This document shows positions 25,040 to 36,144 of a DNA stretch of 64,000 nucleotides, piece by piece. The notes below the pieces were generated by a model, which saw only the letters and a program-made list of their open reading frames with translations, was not told where the DNA came from and searched no databases. The DNA is taken from contig JAIFAC010000222.1 in the NCBI GenBank assembly GCA_026545765.1, positions 62,001 through 126,000 of the forward strand, given 5' to 3'. Both the position numbers and the translations under genes were made by a program. Origin of the DNA: Plantago major (lineage: Eukaryota; Streptophyta; Magnoliopsida; Lamiales; Plantaginaceae). Each line of letters starts with the position of its first letter. The first letter of the stretch is position 1.

Positions 25040-25600
25040 TCAGATCTCCAAATTCTTCTCTTACTCCTAAGTAGAAATACTCACATAGCTGTCGTGAAGT
25101 GAACTGATGTTGGGGGCAATTGTATTACATCTCCTCAAACCTTTCCCATGCGTCATGAAAAGATTCCTTCGGTTTCTGAGTGAAAGTGGACATCATTCTC
25201 CTTTCTCTCATAACCCTTGCAAGTCCCGGAAACCTTTTCAAGAACAAACTCCTCAGCTTATCCCACTCACACACCTTTTCTTTAATTGAATCTATCCATG
25301 TTTTTGCTGCTCCCTCCAGTGTTTTGATGAAGAACCAAAATTTCAGCTCAACATCAGTTAACCCCTTCGTCGGAAACTGCTTGACGATAGACTCGAATGC
25401 ATACATGAACTTGCATTCATTTTCTCCTTCTCTTCCTTCGAACATTGGTAATGAGTTAATCAGAGTTTGAAAAAACACGTACTCCCTTACATGCGGCTGG
25501 ATTCAAATTCCACTCCTTCTTGGTTTTGGCATACTGATCTCCCTTATAGTTCTTTCATCTTCTTCTTCTATCTTGAATTTTCCTGTGAAATAAAAGTAGT
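25040..25600 (-). pseudogene. Gag of G4 (Athila-type)
   Basis: The frame 25125-25478 carries a retrotransposon Gag core: FEGREGENECKFMYAFESI, VELKFWFFIKTLEGAAKTWI, WDKLRSLFLKRFPGLARVM, and KESFHDAWERFEEM. The frame continues after a stop as QHQFTSRQLCEYFYLG near 25080. It lies directly downstream of the primer site, as expected. A CCHC knuckle was not seen. Confidence 0.7.
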
Positions 25601-25650
25601 TACTGCTCGAAAATAACCAAATATGTTCTATGCAGGCAATCTACTAATAA

Positions 25651-25670
25651 TTCCCCGGCAGCGGCGCCAG
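25651..25670 (-). other. primer binding site of G4
   Basis: Minus strand CTGGCGCCGCTGCCGGGGAA, six bases inside the LTR edge. It matches the TGGCGCC...GGGGA primer-site pattern of Athila/Tat gypsy elements. Confidence 0.8.
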
Positions 25671-25676
25671 AAAACA

Positions 25677-27597
25677 TGATGGATCCTCGGGAAAAACAAT
25701 TGTCGTTGAACACCAAAATTTTATGAATTTATAATTCCAAACCCAATTTCCATAAACACTAAATTAATTAGTATAGCAGAAGTTGACTCGAGAGGTCGGT
25801 CTCTCGGGAATAACGCTCGATTAAAATAGAATAATAGATCGTTGATTTTCAATATAAATAAATGACAAATTTTAGGTATTTTGAATAAATAATTTAAACA
25901 CTTAAGCAGAAAGCAATTAAAACGAGAATTGATGAATTATGAACTAGTAGAGAGAACATGTAAGAATTAACCTTCACCTTGATAAATAGTTTATATAAGG
26001 AATAATAGATAGCGATAGTTACGGCTGAAGAGTCACTCAGGTCACACATCATATACTAAGGCGTAGTTAGTACAGATACCCCATGTTGACTATCGTCTAG
26101 TTCAAAGCTTTCACCAGTGGCTAGCTAAAAAACAAACCTCAAGTAGAATATCAACTTATAGACACGGCTGACATCTCCTAAACTAGTCTGGCGAATACTC
26201 ATATCCTATGGTAAACATAAATAAACAATGCATCGTTCCTCAAATAGCACAGGTATGAATGACAATCGCATAACCAACATAGATACTAAAACTATTCCAT
26301 CATATATAAACCAAGTAATCAAAGATCCCGGCTAACCCTTACAAAGGTAAGTTAGCCTGACATAACTAAAAGTAAACAAACTGTAAACTGAATTAAAATC
26401 ATGATGAAACAACTAAACCGTAAGAAGATGGCGAGTGTCGACCCTCGATTCCTCCTTCTTCGATTCCTTCTTCTAGATGTCGATCTTGGTTAGCTCTTGG
26501 CAACCTTGAAGTCTTCTTGGTTGCTTGCTGACGGCTAAGGTTTTGGGGTTTCACTTTCTCGATTACTAGTTCTCTCTCAGGAGAGATGCCTTGTGGTACG
26601 GAAGCCTCCCGTTGAATTGTGTCTTGAATATGAGACCCCAAGGGTCTTATTTATACTGAACATTTCGTGCTCTAGCTGCCCTTGATGTGTAAGGAAGGTT
26701 CTGGAAGATGGGTCATGATGGCGAAGCGGCCTGTTCTAGAACTTTCATTGCCTTTGCGGTGACGACGCGACGCATGCGGCCTCTATGTCCTCTATGGACC
26801 GCAGTCCTTCGATTCCACCAGGTTCGAATCCTTTTTCTTCATTCTTCAAATTCGGGCTTCGTAACTTCGTTTCCTCAAAAATTTGCCTTCTACCAATTTT
26901 TAGCACCTTTAATTACCTTCGCATTGGTTGGTCACATCACATGTTTTGGCACCTCGAACTCGGTCTGATTGCCGAATCGGTATTATTAACTTTCTCGATT
27001 TAGCCCAAATATAGCGTTTTGGTACCGAAATCATGCAATTCCTTAATCGATCATGACCTACAAAATACACAAGAAGTTGGTAATTGGCCATAAAATGATA
27101 CAAATATTAAATTTTGGGCAAAAAGCGAGGGTCTAAGCGTGGAAAATCGCACATTTCATTGTCACATCAGCGATTGCGTGCTACTTCCACCTCGATTCCT
27201 CTTTCCTTATCTTCTAGTGGATGCGATTGTGGTCAATCCGACATCATAAGAAGAAGTTATGACAAAATGGCTATACCCATTGCATTGTAGTTCCACTATA
27301 CATGAAGTTTCCACTAAAGCGGTCGTAGAAACTTTATTCGAACTCCAAATGCACTTCCGTTTTCGACTGCCAAACTCCAATTTCCACCACCTTTGAGATC
27401 TTGGAACTTTTGACCTTCTAGAAATGCAAAAAAATGTATAATTTTAGCCTCATTTCTTCACGGAAATACCTAGAACCTGGATAAAAGATGTAAACACAAT
27501 AAACTCAAGAGAATACAAAAACTATATACAAAACACCTAATAATTAGTAAAAAGATGGTAAGAAGGGCTAAATGAGGGGTCTAAAGATGCCTCATCA
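25677..27597 (-). repeat. 5' LTR of G4
   Basis: 1,921 bp. Minus strand begins TGATGAGGCATC at 27597 and ends GATCCATCA at 25677, with TGATG/CATCA terminal inverted repeats. The GAGGTCGGTCTCTCGG phrase lies near the 3' end. The short ORF at 26399-26641 is part of the LTR and not a gene. Confidence 0.75.
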
Positions 27598-28176
27598 ACT
27601 ACGAAACTCGGGTCAACATTACACTTCACTACGTATTTTATTGTAATTGTGATTCATGCCTTTGCATAAAAATTTAAGACATGATTTTGACACGTCATTC
27701 TTCAATAAGCTTACTCAATATTCATTGAAGAAGACATTGGACCAGGTTTTATCCAATTAATGTGCTTTGTACTTTTGTTCATAGTTTTGACTCTTCTTTA
27801 AACTCAACTTAAAGATTACTAGTTCGTTTGGATCATGATGAAGTAGTACTACGAAAGTTGAATTTAGAACATCTATCGATTTTAATACAAAACCGAACAT
27901 TGATCAATCTCTGTATTCCGGTCATGCATATCATGCGGAATTTATTTTAATCGATACTACTTGTAGATACTATTGTGTATGCTTATACGATGATGCGGTG
28001 CACTTTCGATAACATGGTAATCTTCATTATTAGAACCTTTTTATATCCTTGCTCATGGAAAAACTCGTGCAGGCTGTGTGTCTCTATTTAGAAAAACTAC
28101 TTGACAGTCTTGTTTGTATTGAATAAGCTAACAATAATTTAGTAACTATGTGGTAGCTGATAAGCAAGTTAATTTT
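27598..28176. other. unassigned flank between G4 and Sirevirus B
   Basis: 579 bp of AT-rich sequence with no ORF or repeat end that I recognise. It is the best candidate here for older intergenic sequence, but could be an unidentified LTR fragment. Confidence 0.35.
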
Positions 28177-29790
28177 TGTTGGTCCAGATAACGGCAAATG
28201 GAAAAGACTAGGCGGGGTGAATAGTCTTTTACAACTTTTGTCGATAAACACAATTTCTCGGATATACTGAAGATATCGATACTTAATTCGAAGGCGGAAG
28301 ACTTTTCTATGATAAGTGCACGTGCTCAGCAAGATATGTGTAAATGCTCAGCAAGGTAAATAAAGCAAGTAATAAATTGCGTAACGTAAATAACACTGAT
28401 CTTTATAATGGTATCTGAAGGTGGCGTAATCCTTCAACTAATCCACTTCGGTCTCTCTCAGACTTAGAATCCACTAAGACTGATAATTGAGTTCACCTTA
28501 CAAATATCTTCTCTCGATTCCTAAATACACTAGGTTCCCAACCAAGTGTTCCCCCTGAGTTATTTCCCGATTTTCTCAACCAAGTACTTCCTATACTCAG
28601 AAACCTTTGAGCTATTCCTTAGTTTTCCAAACTAAGTACTTTCTATCTTTCGATAACCTTGGAGTTATTCCTTAGTTTCCCAAACTAAGTACTTCTATAC
28701 TCACGCCGTTTAAGGTGTTGGTTAAGGTAGTTTGTCGAGTTTGGTAGATTAATAACTTCTACGGTTATGTAATACTACCTTCTTGAACAACGATCCTTAA
28801 CACACTTCACAATGTGTGGTGATATGTTCTTCTTGACCAAAGTCTATGATAAATGTTCTAGAGAATGAATCTCGGATACTTGATCTTTTGATTCAACTCC
28901 TTCACAGTAGCAATGCTTGTTGAGATCGGGACACTTAGAACTTTCGTGCTACTTAGAATTCAAGAGCTTAGTCATGGCGTATTTGAAGAATAAGCAGGTT
29001 GAAGGCTTGTATGCTTGAGAGAAAGATACCACTAGTTGTATTATCAGAGAAACTTGGTATTTTCAGTGAGTTCAGTGTGTGTCTTTCAAGCATTCTAAGT
29101 GATGATATTTATAGTTGAAAATCATGCCGTTTGAATAGTATCTGTTAGGCTTAATGAAATTCAAACTCTTGATATCTGAAAATAGTACTGCAGAAGACGT
29201 TGTCTCTTTTCAGAGATTTCCTCTTTTGTTCAGATGTCTCTGTCTGCGCATTTATTACATTGTACTATTTTTGTCCTGTAGTGCCAACGGAACTATGCAC
29301 GCTTTCTGAAGCATTGCATGTCCCTTTGTAGAGACCTTCACATCTCCAGATACCTATTGAAACATTGTTTCCCAGAAACATAGTTTTATCCAGGGTATCT
29401 AAGTGTAGATATCTGTGGGCACTTTTCCTCGTTCAGAAACCTTGCGTTCTCAGATATCTTATGCAAAACTTGTTTATTGAGAAACACTTGTTTATCAAAG
29501 ATATCTGGACATAGGTATCTGATAACCTTTGTCTTCAGCAATCTTGTGCAGTCTTCAAAACTTCAAAAATTGTTGAACTCTCCTGCTGGATGCCTCCTTC
29601 TTGGTCTTCTTCAAAGATATAAAGAATTACATTCAGAAACCTAACATCCTATACAAGATTTGCTAGACTAACATACTTAATGATTTTCCTCTTTTACAGT
29701 GTTCAAGTGAACAAAGAGTATTAACCACCTTTCTTTGCTAAGATAAGTCATTAGGTTGCTGATCAAAAATCTAAACAGATATTCCTAACA
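28177..29790 (-). repeat. LTR2: 3' LTR of Sirevirus B
   Basis: 1,614 bp, TGTTGG...CCTAACA on the plus strand, followed by AATTTCCCCCTTTTT (polypurine tract on minus). The partner 5' LTR lies beyond the right end of the window. Confidence 0.85.
29104..29114 (-). promoter_or_regulatory. TATA box in LTR2
   Basis: Minus strand CTATAAATATC at the conserved LTR position. Confidence 0.55.
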
Positions 29791-29795
29791 AATTT

Positions 29796-29805
29796 CCCCC
29801 TTTTT
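29796..29805 (-). other. polypurine tract of Sirevirus B
   Basis: Minus strand AAAAAGGGGG adjacent to LTR2. Confidence 0.7.
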
Positions 29806-31055
29806 GATCAGTCAATGATGACTATCTTTAAAACTTATTACAACTTGGAAGAGGGAACAATCTAACACTTAAATCACTTCTTATGATCTTTTCAATTTAT
29901 TTTAATTAAGTGCAGAAAGTAAACATCAACCAAATCACAAGGTGTGATCTTTGCTGACAAGTTCTCTTTTTATAGATTGATATCTGAGAGTAGGTTCATC
30001 AGATATGTTACAAGTAAAGTTCTGAGATAACTTTTACAAAGATAGATCAATAAAGTACATTCAGCAAGATACAAAACACTTAGTTAAATTAGGACAACAT
30101 GAGTAACCAAGCTCCAAGTAGCCATCCTAATAAACTAGTCTTCAAGTCTTCAAAATCTTCAAGTCTTCAATCAGCGATCGTGGATAAATTTGCAAATTCC
30201 CTATCGCCAAAACTTTTTATATCTTCTGAGTAGTAAAAGAGCAAAGTCCTGACTATCATCTCAGTTTTTCTGGCAAATCGACAAACTTCTTTGTAGGTTT
30301 TGGTGGGATTCTTCTTGGAAAATTGTTTGACCCACAGATACTTTCCCCATTCGAGCATGCTCAATTCTGATGTCGATAGCTTGAAGTATTCATATATGAT
30401 CTTGGATATCGATGTCACCCTTATTGATCTTGATCATGTAGAAAGACTCGGAGGGTTCCACAACAAGTCTTGCTCTTGTGCTGTTCGATGATGTTGGTAA
30501 TTACATGCACATCATCGGCTTTCCATAAGGACAATCATCGAGAGGTCCTTTTCATGGCTTTATTCTCTTGATTACTTCAAAATCCGACGGGCTTTGATGT
30601 GGTTGGTATTAATCAAGCGGCTTGTCTTTCTCCATGCCATGAAATTTGTTTATGGATTGGTTACGGAAATTTTTCATTTACCAGTAAGTGCTTGAGTTCC
30701 AGAATCTAGTAGCCATTCTTCTGAGTAATTCATCTGTAGACAGAGGAGTCATTGTTGGTCTTCACATACTGAATCTTGGCTTCTTCAGGCCTGAGTGGTA
30801 GTTGAAGTTTTCTTTGTTCAGCTCTCAGCCTGTTCCTCCTTTGTCTTGAATTCCATCTTTGGGCATTGCTTGAAGAACCACCCTGGATTGACTTGGTATT
30901 TTCAGAGGGTGTTTTGGGCTCAGATAGGTTATCAATCTTTCTTCTTTTTCTGTGAAGAGGAGCTTCATCTTCATCCTCATCTTCATCATCATGTTGCAGA
31001 TTTCTCTTGTTTGGTGATTTGCAACCTTCTTCATTGCCCTGGGATTTGATTTGGC

Positions 31056-31140
31056 CTTCTTCTTCTTCTTCTTCTTCTTCTTCTTCTTCTTCTTCTTCTT
31101 CTCCTTCTTCTTCTTCTTCTTCTTCTTCTTCTTCTTCTTC
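31056..31140 (-). repeat. (TTC)n microsatellite coding for polyglutamate
   Basis: About 28 TTC units with one TCC interruption near 31102, read in frame as Glu codons (GAA) with a single Gly on the minus strand. The equivalent place in copy A (39950-39965) has only about five Glu. Confidence 0.9.
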
Positions 31141-32961
31141 AGAAGACTCATCAACCCCTATCACTTGTCTTCTCCTTGGAGCCTTGGTACCCCTTGGAGG
31201 TTTCTTTGCCCTGGCCCTTGTTGTCATTCCTTTTTCAGGAAGTTGCTGAGTAGTGGCCACTATCTGTAGAGCAGTCTGACTGAAGGAGGGCTCATTTATT
31301 CTGAGAAGTGGTTGAGGTGGTTGTTCAGATTTTCTTTTATTTCCTCTTCCTCTTCCTCTCTGAGCACCTTGAAATCCTTCCCCCTTAGTCATTGTTGACT
31401 AACTAAGAATCCTGGCGATTACGAAGAAGTCAAAGTTTCCTTGAGATAGTTGTGGCGAACCAACCTTTTGATTAGCCTTGAGCTCTGATTTTGTTTGATA
31501 AGACACATGTTTATCGGTGAGCTACGCGATGAGCCTTGAATAGCATCTGCTTTTCCAGCAGCATAGCTAGCCTCTTCAAAGTCTTTTGCAGCCAAGTTTT
31601 GGTCATCATCCCTAACCATGCCTAGGTCTTTCTGAGCAATGACCAAACTGGTTGTTCTCTGAGTGATGAGCTCAGTGAATGTCTTCATTTCTGCAGGGAC
31701 TGATGCAATGGCGGCTTTATCTTGAGAAGACAACTCCTTTTTCAATTTAGCAAGTACTTGATATATGTTCAAGTATTCATTGGAGTTGACATTTGGCGAC
31801 TTCTTTGAATATTTCGAGCAATCGACTTCCTTTTCAAATGAGAAACGCTAAGTGTTCATTGCGATTACGCGATTCCTTGTCTTCTTCATCATCTGAGTCA
31901 TCAGCCCAGTGATCTTCATCCTCTTTTACTTCTTCATCAAGGTTTCGGAAGGCGGCAACCATGTCAGATATGGGTTTCTTGCCTTTGGAGGATGGTTTCT
32001 TTGGTGAAGATGCAGCCTTAGCATCATGCTTTTCTTCAGATACTTTTTCAGCATCTAGCTCCTTAGCAATATAATCAACAGCGTCCCGGAGCCCTTTAAT
32101 CTCAGAGTAAGCTTCCGTTTCTTTGCGCGTTTGTTCTTCAAGTTTATCTAGCTTGACTCTGGATTCAGCTATCTTTTCTTCCAGTTAAAGATGTAGCTGT
32201 TGTTCTTCCTCCAACAATTGTTTGAGTTGAGCAACTCTGGCTTGTGCATCCATTATTTTTCTGAGTGTTGTCCTTAGAGTGCTCAACTACTTATTTAGTA
32301 GAGTCCTTTTGTTGGGGAGATGGATGGCTATCTGAGGAGATGGAGGAGGGGATTTTTGTGATGTTCTCTTAGTGTACTTTTCAGCAACTGAGGCATTGCT
32401 TCCTTGTGCAATCCCTCCAGTCCCTGGTGCAGGGGCATCATCCTCATCCTTTTTATCATCCTCATCCTTTTGATGATCAGAAGGAGGTTCTTCATAGTCA
32501 TTCTCATCAGTCTCCTTCTCTTCTTCATCTTCAGAGACCAAATTGATCACTTCTGGAATAGTGACCATTTGCCCATTAACTTCCTCTTGCTCAGAGGGTA
32601 TGAACTGTAGGGTCTAGGGCAAGATAAACTTGAATTCCATCTGCATTCTGGTCTGACCATCTGCCTTCTCAAAAGCTTCTATGAGCTTGTGTGCAGCTTC
32701 GTTGACAAAGTCCTTATGCATCAAAGTAGCAAAAGAGTACTGCTCTATTGGGAACATAGCATGGACATAATTCTCCAAGTCAAAAGCTCTGAATCTTCTC
32801 AATTGATGATCAGTCACCTTTGTTAATTCAGTCAGATCTGAGCTTCTGAGCTTTTGCCACTTTCTGAAACACTTGAGATGTTTCTTGAGAGTGTGGTATT
32901 TGAAGAATGGAAGCAGGTCTTCTATTGAGAATGCAGAGACCTTTGGCACACTTGTTTGAGC

Positions 32962-33039
32962 CTGAAAGAAAGAGTTTTGAGTTAGATTCAAAACTTGTGT
33001 AGATATCTGAGTACTAGTGTAGTTAGGTTTCTGAGTTAC
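32962..33039 (-). other. intron 5 of env-like gene, Sirevirus B
   Basis: 78 bp, CAG|GTAACTCAGAAACC to CTTTCTTTCAG|GCTCAA. Same length and ends as in copies A and D; phase 0. Confidence 0.8.
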
Positions 33040-33330
33040 CTGAATGAGTACATCAGGCTCAAAGACTTGTACTACTGAGGCAGGGGGTGCCTCAGATATC
33101 TTGTTGTGAGGTGGAAATTGTCATGAAAGAATTTATGCAATTAAGTTTCAATGATCTCTGAGTTTTCCACTTACTTCCACAACAGGAGGCTTAGAATCAT
33201 TTTTCTCAGAAACTTTCTCAATTTTTGGTGTTCTTTCTGGTGATGTTGCCTTGGGGGCTTCATCAATTTCCATGGGTGCAGGGGATGTCGCAACTCTTTC
33301 CCCTTGCCCTTCTACTTCTGAATGAGCATG

Positions 33331-34195
33331 TGATGAGACAATATTCTAACGTCTCATTTGGTCCTTTTTAGCGGTCTTTGTAATTCCTTGTCTTTAGTTT
33401 TGTATTCTTTTTAGTTCGTTTTTATGCTTTGGTGTTTTGTTTACATTTTGTAGAAATCAATGTCTTTTGAGCCGAATGAGAACAAGCTGTTTAGCATGGC
33501 TCGCCTCGGCGAGATTTTACGAGCTTGAAATTGGAACTTACAAGAAGGCTCGCATGGCGAAATCGATCATTGGCGAGATTTAGCAGTGGTAATCTTACGT
33601 GATTTAAGAAGGCTACTTGGTGGGAAGAATTGGTCCGCTTGTGGCGGATTATCTGAAACTATATATTTGTCGATTAAGAAGGCTACTTCATGGCGAAAGC
33701 GCAGGATTAGCGTTTTGTTTTCCTTATTAGATTAGAATTTTGATTCTTTCTTTTCATACTTCTTTTAACCTAGTTTTGAAAAAAGCTCCTAGATACACAC
33801 ATTGACATTAAGACACCTTTGGAGCTTGGTTATTCATTGATTTTATTCATCAAGATTATTGTTATTGATTTCTCCATTGCTTACTTCTTTACAATTCGTT
33901 CTTTATCTTATCGATTGAATTGTATGTTATTGCATGCGAGTTTATCATCTATGTTTCACATGATTTTTACCATGAATCTCTGTATGCAATCATGCAGTAT
34001 GAGTAGCTAAACATCTTTGAATACATTAGTATGTGAAGATTATGCATATTCGTTCTAGGGTTTATCGATTCGCTCATATAGGTTAGTCTCGTATAAAATC
34101 TTCGTAAAAACCTTCAATTCGATAAGTCCGTATTAAATTCTCTAAATTGTTCATGTTTAAGGATCGTGAATTGACGACTCACGATTTCTCCAGTA
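33331..34195 (+). repeat. G2 left end, plus-oriented LTR part
   Basis: Begins TGATGAGACAATATTC, the LTR start, but in plus orientation, opposite to the element's interior. The last part (34043-34195) is repeated almost identically at 57795-57952. Confidence 0.7.
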
Positions 34196-34672
34196 TAATC
34201 ATGAACAATTTAGAGAATTTATCTGAACTTAGTGAAACGATGATAAAATCAAAATTAAAGAAAGCAAAATTCTAAATAATAAGAATAACATTGTTAAAGA
34301 AATGGCTCGGATGTGAGCTACAATCTTCAAAATAGGAGCTCATTCGCAAAATCTCGCCGCGGCGGACCGATTCTTCCCGCCGCGGCGAGCCTTGTTAAAT
34401 CACAGAAGATAACCACTCGCTAAATCTCACCTTGCGGTGATTTCCTGCATGGCGAAACCTTGTAAGTTCCAATTCCAAGCTCGTAAAATCTCGCCGCGGC
34501 GAGCCATGCAAAACATCTTGTTCTCATTCGGCTCAAAAGACATCGATTTCTACAAAATGTAAACAAAACACCAAAGCCTAAAAACGAACTAAAAAGATTA
34601 CAAAACTAAAGGCAAAGACTCACAAAGACCGCTAAAAAGGACCAAATGAGACGTTAGAATATTGTCTCATCA
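34196..34672 (-). repeat. G2 left end, minus-oriented LTR part
   Basis: Reads TGATGAGACAATATTC on the minus strand from 34672, forming an inverted repeat with 33331 onward. It is directly adjacent to the polypurine tract. It ends at 34196 inside the LTR, at the TTGTTCATG equivalent of about 34160. Confidence 0.7.
34353..34389. other. GC-rich perfect hairpin in the G2 LTR
   Basis: 13-base arms, CTCGCCGCGGCGG and CCGCCGCGGCGAG, around an 11-base loop. A further palindrome CTCGCCGCGGCGAG lies at 34490-34503. They stand out in AT-rich DNA. Role unknown. Confidence 0.8.
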
Positions 34673-34686
34673 AAATCCCCAAACTG
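34673..34686 (-). other. polypurine tract of G2
   Basis: Minus strand CAGTTTGGGGATTT immediately before the LTR start TGATGAGAC. This sets the orientation of the interior as minus. Confidence 0.65.
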
Positions 34687-36144
34687 AACCTTTGCTCGTC
34701 CCCGAGCAAACACACAACCTATACACACTAAACTCTAAACCATGTAAACAAACAAAGAGTCAAATTCCCAAGCGACCGAATCTACCATTGAAAACATTAA
34801 ATTCACAAGATGTAAAAATTTTGTTCTCAACCTAACCTTGGCAGAAATAGTAAGCAGGTAATCAAACACGATCCTTTCTCAAGTAAATAACAATTAAGCC
34901 TAGCCCGCTAGTCCCTCGCGGGTGTATAAAGTGTATCACTCACTCTCATGGAAGTATCCATACAGGGTATCGCTCAAAATGTAAACTGGGAAGATGACTT
35001 TCGTCATAAGGATGCCTTAAATATCTTATGCTATTGTACTCGTCTCATTGAGTCAAAAGGGACATTGGCACATTACTGTATTCCTCCAGAAAAATCGAAA
35101 AACTGGAACTACTCTCATCCATTTCAAAACAACATCAAATCTCATAATGCTTCACTGACTTCAGTGCATGTCCACCTGGGCTCTTTTAATCTCAATTTTT
35201 TGCATGTGTCTATTTTACCGAAAGTCCACACTTTTGTGCATGTCAGTTTGGTATACGTGCCATCAACCCTCACGGACATATGGCTTTTTAAGGCCACGCC
35301 GGTATATAGGTAGTATTTGAAACACGCCTAACACGACTAACGGTGAGCAATAAAGACAATAGATCCACCCCGAGATTCAAATATCATAAGCTTAGGAAGC
35401 AGTAAATAGATTTTCGCAGCACATTTATAACAGCTCATAACATTCATAGTGAACAATCCTCTCCCCAAACCAGTTCGACATAACGGGGGAAAATAAAATC
35501 CGCAAAGTAGAGCATGTCGTTTGTCATCCCCAACGAAACTAAGTACACATAAGTATGAAAAGGCGCAAGTAATACGTAAACACTTGCACATCCCATGAAA
35601 TCACACAATAACAGGTGCCGGTACAATATTCTTTCTTCGGCTAGGCTCCTCACAGGCTTTTGGACTCTGAGGACTAACGGACTTGCTATTCTGAGAAATG
35701 AGCTTGCAGGATTAAAAGCCTACTACACTACTTCTAGCTAGACATTAAACAAAACGTAAGAAGCAAGAGAATTTACCATTCGCAATAGACGTTCGACTTG
35801 GTAATTGACTCAGACTCACCACATAAGAAAATAAAAGTACTAACATCTAAATTGGACTCCACTGGAAAGGAAATATATAACTAACACATAAAGGTGGCTA
35901 ACATACCACCACAGTCACATAACACAAATAAGTTGCTAACATACTACTTGAACAGAATACATAAAAATAAAAAATAAAAAACAGAGTACGAAATAGAGTA
36001 TAAATGTCAGAAATAGCGTACAAAACGAGACAACTTTAGCTAAAGATACAGTCGACCACCTCCCCAAACCTAAACAAGTGCTAGTCCCTAGTGTAAGAAC
36101 GACTGTATCGAATGAACAACCATAGTGTTGTCTCAGCAGGGGTG
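34687..36144 (-). other. 3' non-coding region of G2
   Basis: No sustained coding frame; short ORFs on both strands are incidental. The part 35480-35770 resembles 16470-16730 (G3). Confidence 0.55.

Larger units (their letters stand above)
21878..27597 (-). mobile_element. Ty3/gypsy Athila-type element G4, 5' LTR plus gag-pol
   Basis: Minus-strand element with the 5' LTR at 25677-27597, primer site at 25651-25670, gag at about 25040-25600, RT and RNase H at about 23150-24540, and integrase at 21878-23136, followed by the spacer motif. A 3' LTR matching 25677-27597 is not in the window. LTR5 lies at the expected place but differs in sequence. Confidence 0.75.
28177..33330 (-). mobile_element. 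Sirevirus B, left part (3' LTR and env-like C-terminal half)
   Basis: 3' LTR (28177-29790), polypurine tract, then the env-like gene up to intron 3, where gypsy G2 interrupts it. The remainder resumes at 58237 at the next base positions of the same intron, so the two parts are one element. Reading frames here are the cleanest env-like frames in the window. Confidence 0.85.
30167..33330 (-). pseudogene. env-like gene of Sirevirus B, C-terminal half
   Basis: Reading on the minus strand: the exon after intron 3; intron 4 with donor GTAAGT at 33174 but its acceptor deleted; intron 5 (32962-33039); then the acidic exon (32287-32961, AQTSVPKVSAFS to EDEEKETDENDYEEP). A linker and coiled region follow (31400-32200). 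A 220-residue open frame (30730-31392) holds a GRGRGNKRK basic patch, a polyglutamate tract and RKRRKIDNLSE. The C-terminal domain is at 30167-30720. There is no hydrophobic membrane span. The acidic, basic and coiled composition suggests a nuclear or nucleic-acid-associated protein. Function unknown. Confidence 0.7.

Noticed and set aside
26399..26641. 80-codon minus-strand ORF
   Set aside because: Lies inside the 5' LTR of G4; no homologous pattern or codon support.
31007..31269. Poly-Ser and poly-Phe plus-strand ORFs
   Set aside because: Shadows of the TTC microsatellite in the env-like gene on the minus strand.
33331..34672. Stand-alone foldback (MITE-like) transposon with inverted ends
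   Set aside because: The inverted ends are two LTR fronts, one next to a polypurine tract, and the missing LTR tails are found at 57558-58236. An inverted LTR element explains all parts.
35400..35653. Minus-strand ORFs with Cys-rich peptides (35337-35653)
   Set aside because: Located in the 3' non-coding region of G2; the related G3 region does not keep the frames.
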